A stretch of 20,950 nucleotides of DNA, from NCBI GenBank assembly GCA_023436765.1, contig JAEZHX010000023.1:1-20950 (forward strand), read 5' to 3'. Shown here one piece after another: positions 8,613 through 14,811 of the stretch. The notes under the pieces were generated by a model that worked only from the letters and a program-made list of their open reading frames with translations, did no database searches and was not told the DNA's origin. The stretch's first letter is position 1; each line of letters begins with the position of its first letter. The stretch comes from Bacillota bacterium (GTDB lineage Bacteria; Bacillota; Clostridia; Lachnospirales; Lachnospiraceae). The translations under genes were made by a program, and so were the position numbers.

Positions 8613-9551
8613 TTAATTCATAGTACGCTCGAATACCCTCAGCTTCGCGCTTTTTGATCTTTTATTATATTCCAGTTCATCCTCCGAAGGAAGAATGGGC
8701 TTTCTGGAAATTACAATGCCCTTTGGTTTCTTTCCGCAGACACAAACCGGAAAATTCGGTGGGCAGGTGCAGGGATTTTCATTTGTTTTAAAACACGATT
8801 TAACGATTCGGTCCTCCAGCGAATGAAAGGTAATGATACAGAGCCTTCCTCCCGGGTTTAATAACTCGATCATATCCTGCAAGGTTTCCTTCAGTACCTC
8901 AAGTTCCCGATTTAGCTCGATCCTTATCGCCTGAAAGGTCCGTTTGGAGGGATGACCAGTTCCCTCACGCAGTTTGGCAGGGATGGCCGCCTTCACAGCC
9001 TCATTCAGCTCAAAGGTCGTTTCCAGAGGCTTCTCATTTCTCATACGGACGATATGCTTCGCAATGTTCTTAGCAAATTTGTCTTCTCCGTAATCTCTTA
9101 TGATCCGGTACAGCTCCATCTCGCTATAGCCGTTTACGATATCCCCTGCAGTTCTGTCATTCCTGGTATCCATTCTCATGTCCAGTGGTGCATTCTCTCT
9201 ATAAGAAAATCCCCGTTCAGGAGTATCTAATTGATAGGAGGATACTCCGAGGTCCAGAAGGATTCCGTCCACCCGGAGTATGTCATAAGTCTTCAGAACA
9301 TGTTTCATATCACAGTAATTGCTTCTTACAATCGTAACCTTGCTACTGTAGGAGGACAGCCTCTGCTTTGCCGCATTGATTGCTGCCTCGTCCTGATCGA
9401 TACCAATCAGTCTTCCGGTGGTCAGTTTCGCAGCAATCTCGTAGGAGTGGCCTCCGCCGCCCAGGGTTCCATCCACGTAGATTCCCGAAGGCTTAATCTT
9501 CAGATTTTCTATCACTTCATTCAATAATACTGACTTATGTTCAAATGCCAT
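8613..9551 (-). CDS. rsmH: 16S rRNA (cytosine(1402)-N(4))-methyltransferase
   Basis: SAM-dependent enzyme (formerly MraW) that N4-methylates C1402 in the decoding centre of 16S rRNA. The 312-residue length is normal. Motifs are HKSVLLNEVIE at the N terminus, the SAM loop VDGTLGGGGHS (about 27-37), ILLDLGVSSYQLD, RGFSYRENAPLDMRMD, HPSKRTFQAIRIELNREL and the C-terminal IITFHSLEDRIVK. A Cys-rich stretch with the pattern CxCxxxxxxCxC (about 263-275) resembles the clostridial form. The ATG at 9551 has AGGAG 7 nt upstream. It follows mraZ by 47 bp and is followed by a 155-bp gap before ftsL in which I see no clear promoter or terminator. Confidence 0.97.
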   Translation of the reverse strand: MAFEHKSVLLNEVIENLKIKPSGIYVDGTLGGGGHSYEIAAKLTTGRLIGIDQDEAAINAAKQRLSSYSSKVTIVRSNYCDMKHVLKTYDILRVDGILLDLGVSSYQLDTPERGFSYRENAPLDMRMDTRNDRTAGDIVNGYSEMELYRIIRDYGEDKFAKNIAKHIVRMRNEKPLETTFELNEAVKAAIPAKLREGTGHPSKRTFQAIRIELNRELEVLKETLQDMIELLNPGGRLCIITFHSLEDRIVKSCFKTNENPCTCPPNFPVCVCGKKPKGIVISRKPILPSEDELEYNKRSKSAKLRVFERTMN

Positions 9552-9598
9552 AAACGGGCTCCTAAATTGCTTGTCCTAGGTTATTTCTGAAAATAAGG

Positions 9599-10027
9599 TT
9601 AAAAGCTGATTCCATATTGGGACATATGCTCTGCGATCTTATCCATATCACCGTAATCATTGTTGCTGTCCCACCGTTCCTTACTCCAGATTTCTATTTT
9701 ATTCAGTACACCAACAAATACGATATCCTTGTCCAGGGCCGCGTTCTCCCTAAGCTTAGCCGGTATCAGTATTCTTCCCTGTTTATCAGTCTCGCATGCA
9801 GAAGCCATTGACATAAAGTATCTCTGCATCTGTCTGGCTTCCTTGGTTCCGGGTAGTGTCAGCAGCTTAGCGACAAAAGCTTCCCATTCCTTATTCGGGT
9901 AGGCGAAAAGACAGCCATCCAGTCCTACGGTAACAACAAAATTGTCCCCTAGGTCTTCCCTGAACTTGGCCGGTATAATAATTCTGCCCTTTGCATCGAT
10001 CGAATGATCGAATTCGCCCATGAACAT
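9599..10027 (-). CDS. mraZ: Transcriptional regulator MraZ
   Basis: Ring-forming AbrB-fold DNA-binding protein that controls its own dcw operon. The 142-residue protein has the two expected half-domains, each with the conserved DxxGR loop: DAKGRIIIP near residue 11 and DKQGRILIP near 82. The frame extends upstream to 10108, but the ATG at 10027 is preferred because GGGGG lies 8 nt upstream and the protein then begins with MFMGEFDHSID, like known MraZ proteins. The longer form would also translate through the repeat array that I read as the operator. It is the first gene of the dcw cluster, and its upstream region carries a promoter plus AAGTGG direct repeats, which fits autoregulation. Confidence 0.96.
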   Translation of the reverse strand: MFMGEFDHSIDAKGRIIIPAKFREDLGDNFVVTVGLDGCLFAYPNKEWEAFVAKLLTLPGTKEARQMQRYFMSMASACETDKQGRILIPAKLRENAALDKDIVFVGVLNKIEIWSKERWDSNNDYGDMDKIAEHMSQYGISF

Positions 10028-10063
10028 AGGCCGTTCCCCCGCTTCTCTTTTGGACTGCTTGTC

Positions 10064-10110
10064 CCACTTTTGTGGTTTTATACACCACTTCCCACCACTT
10101 TGCTCCACTT
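10064..10110 (-). promoter_or_regulatory. Putative MraZ operator: four AAGTGG direct repeats
   Basis: Read on the minus strand, AAGTGG occurs at 10105-10110, 10095-10100 and 10085-10090 with exact 10-bp periodicity. A fourth copy is at 10064-10069, 21 bp further, which is two helical turns. The full units are AAGTGGAGCA, AAGTGGTGGG, AAGTGGTGTA and AAGTGGGACA. A GTGG in reverse orientation (10072-10075) lies near the empty fourth slot. MraZ is known to bind short direct repeats spaced about 10 bp apart upstream of mraZ (TGGGN in E. coli, AAAGTG-type in Mollicutes). The site lies downstream of the predicted -10, suiting repression by roadblock or occlusion. Binding here is inferred. Confidence 0.75.
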
Positions 10111-10118
10111 ATAAGTCC

Positions 10119-10147
10119 ATTTTATTATAATTTAGGGAATTAATCAA
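10119..10147 (-). promoter_or_regulatory. Putative sigma-A promoter of the dcw cluster (PmraZ)
   Basis: On the minus strand, TTGATT (10142-10147) and TAAAAT (10119-10124) are separated by 17 bp. An overlapping alternative is a perfect TATAAT (10124-10129) with TTGCAC (10148-10153) 18 bp upstream. Either puts the start site at the edge of the AAGTGG repeats and about 85 nt upstream of mraZ. Sequence alone does not decide between the two. Confidence 0.65.
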
Positions 10148-10154
10148 GTGCAAA

Positions 10155-10205
10155 TCAATAAAAATAAAGCACAGAAAGCCTTTAATTACTGGCATTTCTG
10201 TGCTT
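10155..10205 (-). terminator. Intrinsic terminator between lgt and mraZ
   Basis: The arms AAGCACAGAAAGCC (10167-10180) and GGCATTTCTGTGCTT (10191-10205) pair over 14 bp with one bulged base and a 10-nt loop. On the minus strand the hairpin is followed by TTTATTTTTATTG, a U-rich tract. The plus-strand reading has no such tract, so it ends minus-strand transcription from lgt and insulates the mraZ promoter lying directly downstream. Confidence 0.85.
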
Positions 10206-10285
10206 ATCACCGATGAATTTACAATATATTGTAGGAAAATAAAAAATCGAACAAATTATGTCAATATATAGTCAAACAAGATCAA

Positions 10286-10307
10286 AAATAGGAAATTAGT
10301 CCTATTT
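10286..10307 (-). terminator. Weak hairpin overlapping the lgt stop codon
   Basis: AAATAGGA (10286-10293) and TCCTATTT (10300-10307) form an 8-bp AT-rich stem with a 6-nt loop that includes part of the lgt stop codon. On the minus strand it runs into a short T run. It may be a weak first terminator or a 3' stabiliser ahead of the strong one at 10155-10205. Confidence 0.3.
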
Positions 10308-11246
10308 AATCTTAATTTTGCTTAATTTTCTGCGTTTGATCAATATCATGGATATACAAACGACAAAGATTAATGTAGCAATCAGCTGTGAGATTGGAAT
10401 TGCTGTGCCCCAAAGGAATAACTGATCCGTACGCATTCCTTCGATCCAGAAGCGTCCAAGACCATAACCTGCCATATAGAGCAGCATTACTTCCCCGTCG
10501 AATTTCTTATGCTTGGTGTAGAGGATTAAGAAGATCAATAAACCAAGATTCCATAAAGCTTCGTACAGGAAGGTGGGATGTACCTGGATATATTCCACTC
10601 CATCCACTGTTTTAATATTATTCCTGATCTCCAGAATACGGTTGATCAGCGTCTCTTTCCCCGCGTATTTCTCCCTTAAGAGATGCTCTGCCATCCTGTA
10701 ATCCTCGGAAACCACGGTACGATCCAGTTGCATGGCAAAGATATTATTAGAATATTTACCAAATACTTCCCGATTGAAGAAATTACCCCAACGGCCAATG
10801 ATCTGTCCGGTAATCAAACCGATGCAGCCGGTATCCGCCAGCAACCAGAATGAGTATTTCTTAACTCTGGTATAGATGAACGCAGTCAGTACGGCGCCGA
10901 AGATTCCTCCGTAGATCATCAGTCCGCCATTTCGAAGGTTAAATACCTGCAGAGGATCATCCTTGAACTCATCCAAGGAGAACAATACATAAAACAATCT
11001 TGTGAAAATTACCGAGACGACGATTGCTACCAAGGCAAAGTCCAGATAGAATTCCGGCTTCTGTCCCGTTCTCTTTGCCATCCATTCAGCAATCAGCCAC
11101 CCGCAGAGCATACCGAGGCCGATACAGACTCCATAGAGAGCAATATGAAATCCGAATACATCGAAGCCGTCCGGAACATTCTTCAGCCATAGATTTAGAT
11201 TTGGGAAGTTAATATCTGTATTGCCTGTCATTAAAAGCATCTGCAT
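10302..11246 (-). CDS. lgt: Phosphatidylglycerol--prolipoprotein diacylglyceryl transferase
   Basis: Polytopic membrane enzyme that moves diacylglycerol from phosphatidylglycerol to the lipobox Cys of prolipoproteins, the first step of lipoprotein maturation. With an ATG at 11246 it has 314 residues and about seven membrane segments. The signature GRWGNFFNREVFG (Arg152, Asn155, Asn158) is clear, as are HPTFLYE and GRFWIEGMRTD (Arg265). At the position of E. coli His103 this protein has Tyr112 (GGLMIYGG instead of GGMSFHGG); the 40-residue spacing to the conserved Arg supports that alignment. The start is uncertain: the frame opens at a TTG (11267), there are ATGs at 11246, 11240 and 11231, and none has a strong ribosome site. 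It is last in its transcription unit, 48 bp after ychF. Confidence 0.94.
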   Translation of the reverse strand: MQMLLMTGNTDINFPNLNLWLKNVPDGFDVFGFHIALYGVCIGLGMLCGWLIAEWMAKRTGQKPEFYLDFALVAIVVSVIFTRLFYVLFSLDEFKDDPLQVFNLRNGGLMIYGGIFGAVLTAFIYTRVKKYSFWLLADTGCIGLITGQIIGRWGNFFNREVFGKYSNNIFAMQLDRTVVSEDYRMAEHLLREKYAGKETLINRILEIRNNIKTVDGVEYIQVHPTFLYEALWNLGLLIFLILYTKHKKFDGEVMLLYMAGYGLGRFWIEGMRTDQLFLWGTAIPISQLIATLIFVVCISMILIKRRKLSKIKIK

Positions 11247-11294
11247 CACATTCACCACTTTCTGCAATCAATCATTGCAATCTCTTTCGTATGT

Positions 11295-12392
11295 TTATAC
11301 ATTGAAACGGAACAGAATGACATCTCCGTCCTGAACCACGTATTCCTTACCTTCCGAACGTACCAGCCCCTTATCCCTAGCCGCATTATAGCTTCCGCAA
11401 TCCACCAGATTATGATAATTAACAATCTCGGCACGGATAAAGCCTCTTTCAAAGTCAGAATGGATCTTTCCCGCCGCCTGGGGTGCCTTCGTGCCGATTT
11501 TGATCGTCCAGGCCTTGGTCTCCTTCGGTCCTGCAGTCAAATAACTGATGAGTCCCAGCAGTCGGTAGCTTGCCTTAATCAGCTTCTCAAGTCCGGATTC
11601 CGACAGGCCCAGTTCCTCTAAGAACATCCTTTTTTCATCCTCCTCCAGCTCAGCAATCTCCTGCTCGATCTGGGCACAGATGACAAAGACTTCGGAATGT
11701 TCTCCCTTCGCAAAATCTCGGACTGACTTCACATATTCATTTCCTTCTCCGTCGTCAGCCAAATCCTCTTCCTTCACATTGGCTGCATAGATAACCGGCT
11801 TAGCAGTTAGAAGATTGTAGGAATCCATCATCTCCTGTTCTTCTTCATCTGCCGGCTGGAAGCCTTTTGCCATCTTACCTTCCTCCAGATAAGCCATCAA
11901 GCGTTCCAGCATCTCAGTTTCCTTCGCCATCGCCTTATCATTCTTGGCACTCTTGACGGTCTTGGATTTTCTGCGCTCCAGAATCTCAAGGTCGGAGAAA
12001 ATGAGTTCCAGATTGATCGTCTCAATATCCCTTAATGGATCCACGGAACCGTCCACATGGATGACATTTGGATCCTCAAAGCAGCGTACCACATGAACGA
12101 TCGCATCCACCTCACGAATATTGGATAGGAACTGGTTACCGAGTCCTTCTCCCTTGGAAGCTCCCTTCACCAGACCGGCGATATCAACGAACTCGATGAT
12201 GGCAGGAACAACCTTCTCAGAATGATACAGATCACCCAGAACCTTAAGTCTCTCATCCGGAACCGGAACGATACCGATATTGGGATCAATGGTACAGAAC
12301 GGATAATTGGCAGATTCCGCACCTGCCTTTGTTAAAGAGTTAAACAGTGTACTTTTACCGACATTGGGTAAACCTACGATACCTAATTTCAT
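11295..12392 (-). CDS. ychF: Redox-regulated P-loop ATPase YchF (Obg/OLA1 family)
   Basis: Ribosome-associated nucleotide hydrolase of the Obg-related family, unusual in preferring ATP. The 365-residue protein shows the P-loop GLPNVGKST (7-15), the switch I region NYPFCTIDPN, the G3 loop DIAGLVKGAS and the G4-like NVKE, in which Glu replaces the Asp of GTPases; that change is typical of YchF. A charged helical domain (about 130-210) follows, and the C terminus is a TGS domain (about 280-363, ending DGDVILFRFNV). Length and order match the family. The ATG at 12392 has a purine-rich GGAAGGAAG ribosome site. The 88-bp gap upstream to thiN has a 6-bp stem but no T tract, so thiN-ychF-lgt is probably one unit. 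The exact cellular role is unsettled even in model species. Confidence 0.97.
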   Translation of the reverse strand: MKLGIVGLPNVGKSTLFNSLTKAGAESANYPFCTIDPNIGIVPVPDERLKVLGDLYHSEKVVPAIIEFVDIAGLVKGASKGEGLGNQFLSNIREVDAIVHVVRCFEDPNVIHVDGSVDPLRDIETINLELIFSDLEILERRKSKTVKSAKNDKAMAKETEMLERLMAYLEEGKMAKGFQPADEEEQEMMDSYNLLTAKPVIYAANVKEEDLADDGEGNEYVKSVRDFAKGEHSEVFVICAQIEQEIAELEEDEKRMFLEELGLSESGLEKLIKASYRLLGLISYLTAGPKETKAWTIKIGTKAPQAAGKIHSDFERGFIRAEIVNYHNLVDCGSYNAARDKGLVRSEGKEYVVQDGDVILFRFNV

Positions 12393-12480
12393 TTGTGTCT
12401 TCCTTCCTATGGTCCTATCATTCTTATTCTTTCTATTAGAAATGCAAATTCAAAAAGTTTGCACTATATTCTGCTTATAT

Positions 12481-13146
12481 TTAATCCCTGGTCTCGAAAA
12501 CAATCAGTATTCCCTCATTAAACTCCACCCGGGCTTCCTCCGCAGCAATCTCATTGCTAATCCCGAGACTGCTTCCTAAAGTCATCGTCACCTGCTCCAG
12601 CGGATATTTAAATCCTGTCAGCGTTAATCCCCTTACTTCTCCCGTGAAGGGGAGAAGGGATACGTAATCTCCGTATTGCCCGGCTTTCGTAAGGTAAAAG
12701 CTGCTGTGTCTCAGACTGATCCTGTTATACCGGTCCAGAAGGAATGCATCCACCTTTAACTGCATCGGAAGCAACAGCAGATGCAGGTTAGCCAGCGTAT
12801 GATCCAGCCTGCTTCCTGTTGCACCCACCAGATCTATGGTGACCGGAGCATGCTTCAGTGCCAGCTCGATAGCAATCTGTGTATCTGTTTTGTCCTTTTC
12901 AGTCGGATACGTTTTGATTGGAACGGATCCTTCCCTGTATTTGTTCAGTATCTCCTCCGGCACAGAATCAAAATCTCCCAAGATATAATCCAGCGGTATA
13001 TGAAGTCTGTCTGCCATCATAAGTCCATGATCAGCTGCAATGATCATGGAATAGGCTTCCTTCCTTAACAACTCCCTTAAGAAGGCTTCCTCAATAAAGC
13101 CGCCGGTGATAATTAATATTCTGTCCTTCCGATCCGTTATATCCAT
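12481..13146 (-). CDS. thiN: Thiamine pyrophosphokinase
   Basis: Soluble enzyme that converts thiamine to thiamine pyrophosphate with ATP. At 221 residues it has the usual length and motifs: AADHGL (about 38-43), the acidic LGDFDSVP near 57, EKDKTDTQIA near 83, and GATGSRLDHTLAN near 108-120, all of which shape the active site. The C-terminal half forms the beta-rich thiamine-binding domain. The ATG at 13146 has a GGGTGG-like site about 4 nt upstream. It follows rpe by 37 bp; rsgA-rpe-thiN is the same order as in Bacillus subtilis (thiN there is yloS). I see no TPP riboswitch in the gap upstream. Confidence 0.95.
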   Translation of the reverse strand: MDITDRKDRILIITGGFIEEAFLRELLRKEAYSMIIAADHGLMMADRLHIPLDYILGDFDSVPEEILNKYREGSVPIKTYPTEKDKTDTQIAIELALKHAPVTIDLVGATGSRLDHTLANLHLLLLPMQLKVDAFLLDRYNRISLRHSSFYLTKAGQYGDYVSLLPFTGEVRGLTLTGFKYPLEQVTMTLGSSLGISNEIAAEEARVEFNEGILIVFETRD

Positions 13147-13183
13147 GCAACCACCCTGATCTGTTTCCCTTGTTTGTATTGAA

Positions 13184-13846
13184 TCAGACTTCGTATTCCT
13201 TAAAGATCTTATGGAACTTATTTATATTATCCTTCATATCGCCTGAAAATATTGAGGTCCCGGATACAATCACATTTGCTCCGGCTTTAAGCACCTCAGC
13301 TACATTATCGGCTTTGATGCCACCATCTACCTCAATATCAAAATCGGCTCCGTACTGTTTCGCCATTGTCTTCAGGTCCCTGATTTTCTGTAGGGATTCC
13401 GGCAGGAAGGCTTGTCCTCCGAAACCGGGATTCACACTCATAATCAAGACCATATCAATCTCAGTAATAATCTCAGAAAGCGTATCCAAGCCGGTGGCCG
13501 GTTTTAAAGTGACCCCTGCCTTCAGACCCAAATCCTTAATCTTTGCTATCGTTTTCTTTAAGTCCTTACAAGCTTCCACATGCACTGTAATAATATCAGC
13601 TCCCGCAGCTTTAAATTCCTCAAGATAGCGGATCGGCTCTTCGATCATCAGGTGAACATCAAAAATCAGGTTCGTATTCCGTCTGATTGAAGCAATAACC
13701 GGTAAACCAAAGCTGATACTGGGTACAAAATTACCATCCATAACATCGATATGAAGATAGGGTACCCCTGATGTCTCAATCACTTTAATCTGTTCACCCA
13801 GTATATTAAAATCCGCTGCCAATATGGATGGGGACAATTTCATCAT
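13184..13846 (-). CDS. rpe: Ribulose-phosphate 3-epimerase
   Basis: TIM-barrel enzyme of the pentose phosphate pathway that interconverts ribulose 5-phosphate and xylulose 5-phosphate. The 220-residue protein has the N-terminal KLSPSILAADF, the metal and catalytic residues in LHIDVMDGNFVPSISFG (His32, Asp34), DVHLMIEEP with its metal His, the phosphate loop region MSVNPGFGGQAF, and EVDGGIKADN with the second catalytic Asp. Two ATGs stand in tandem at 13846 and 13843; either could be used. It sits between rsgA and thiN as in many Firmicutes. Its 82-bp upstream gap carries an inverted repeat, listed separately. Confidence 0.97.
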   Translation of the reverse strand: MMKLSPSILAADFNILGEQIKVIETSGVPYLHIDVMDGNFVPSISFGLPVIASIRRNTNLIFDVHLMIEEPIRYLEEFKAAGADIITVHVEACKDLKKTIAKIKDLGLKAGVTLKPATGLDTLSEIITEIDMVLIMSVNPGFGGQAFLPESLQKIRDLKTMAKQYGADFDIEVDGGIKADNVAEVLKAGANVIVSGTSIFSGDMKDNINKFHKIFKEYEV

Positions 13847-13867
13847 GTTATTCTACCATGCCTTCCC

Positions 13868-13907
13868 TTAGGAAACATATCCTTATCCTTCGGTATCCAT
13901 TTCCTAA
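13868..13907 (-). other. Inverted repeat in the rpe leader
   Basis: TTAGGAAA (13868-13875) and TTTCCTAA (13900-13907) form a perfect 8-bp stem enclosing 24 nt. It lies between rsgA and rpe, 22 bp before the rpe start. There is no T tract on either side, so it is not a standard terminator. It could be an mRNA processing or stability element, or chance. Confidence 0.3.
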
Positions 13908-13928
13908 ATGCTCAATTTTGTTTATCAA

Positions 13929-14810
13929 CTAGTAACGCCTCATACTTTTAAGTTCAGTGTACAGATCCTTATAATTCTCATAACGAATGTGGCTGATTTT
14001 CCCCTCCTGCAGTGCATCCTTTACAGCACAGCCGGGCTCGTTTAAATGCATACATCCAATAAACCTGCAGCTTTCCTCGTATTCCTTGAATTCAAGAAAA
14101 TAGTCCTTCAGTTCTTCCTTCTCAATTTCATTAATATAGAGGGAGCTAAAACCGGGGGTATCCATGATATAAGTGTTTTCTTCCACATAAATCAGTTCGG
14201 AGTGCCTGGTTGTGTGCTTCCCTCTTTTGATTTTTTCGCTTACGGTCCCTGTCTCCATATTCGCTTCCGGTTTCAGTTCATTCACCAGTGAGGATTTTCC
14301 GACACCGGAGGGCCCTGCTAATACTGTCGTCTTGCCTGCAAAAAGCTGAGATACGGTTGGAAGTCCGTCCTTCTTCAGTGTACTTGTACTCACTACGTCA
14401 TAGCCGCAGCGAACATAGGTATCTATAAGTAAGGACATCTCCTTTTCTGTTACGATGTCCTTCTTATTAAAGCATACGATCGTATGGACTCCCTGCCTCT
14501 GCATCATGATCAAAAAACGATCCAGCAGGTTTAAATTTGGAGCAGGCTCAGCCGCTGCAAATATGACCATAGCCTGGTCAACATTTGCAACAGCCGGCCG
14601 TATCAATTCATTATTTCTTGGATGGATCTCGGTAATGGTTCCCGATCCCTCCGGTTGATCATTGGTATCAATGTCCACGTCATCACCAACCAGCGGCTTC
14701 AGCTTCTGATTACGGAAAATCCCCTTTGCCTTGCATTCATAGACAAGGTTCTTTTCCGGTACATGAACATAATAAAATCCAGCTATACCTTTGATTATTT
14801 TGCCCTTCAA
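13929..14810 (-). CDS. rsgA: Small ribosomal subunit biogenesis GTPase RsgA
   Basis: Circularly permuted GTPase that checks late 30S subunit assembly. The 293-residue protein has an N-terminal OB fold (about 1-70), then the permuted GTPase order: G4 NKKD (115-118) comes before G1 GPSGVGKS (166-173), the G2 region (about 185-203) and G3 DTPG (217-220). The C-terminal zinc knuckle has Cys248, Cys253, His255 and Cys261. It starts at a TTG: no ATG lies near, GGAGG stands 6 nt upstream, and the protein begins with KGKIIKGIAGFYYV as the family expects. The start is 1 bp after the prkC stop codon, so its ribosome site lies inside the end of prkC and translation is probably coupled. RsgA is a PrkC target in some Firmicutes, which fits the pairing. 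Confidence 0.96.
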   Translation of the reverse strand: MKGKIIKGIAGFYYVHVPEKNLVYECKAKGIFRNQKLKPLVGDDVDIDTNDQPEGSGTITEIHPRNNELIRPAVANVDQAMVIFAAAEPAPNLNLLDRFLIMMQRQGVHTIVCFNKKDIVTEKEMSLLIDTYVRCGYDVVSTSTLKKDGLPTVSQLFAGKTTVLAGPSGVGKSSLVNELKPEANMETGTVSEKIKRGKHTTRHSELIYVEENTYIMDTPGFSSLYINEIEKEELKDYFLEFKEYEESCRFIGCMHLNEPGCAVKDALQEGKISHIRYENYKDLYTELKSMRRY

Positions 14811-14811
14811 G

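Noticed and set aside
12393..12480. Hairpin TGCAAA/TTTGCA between thiN and ychF as a terminator
   Set aside because: Only a 6-bp AT-rich stem with no T tract after it on the minus strand.
13147..13183. TPP riboswitch in front of thiN
   Set aside because: The gap is only 37 bp, far too short for the aptamer, and it lacks the conserved THI-box bases.
13170..13628. Plus-strand open frame of 152 codons opposite rpe
   Set aside because: Shadow of the rpe barrel; composition follows the opposite strand and no domain is visible.
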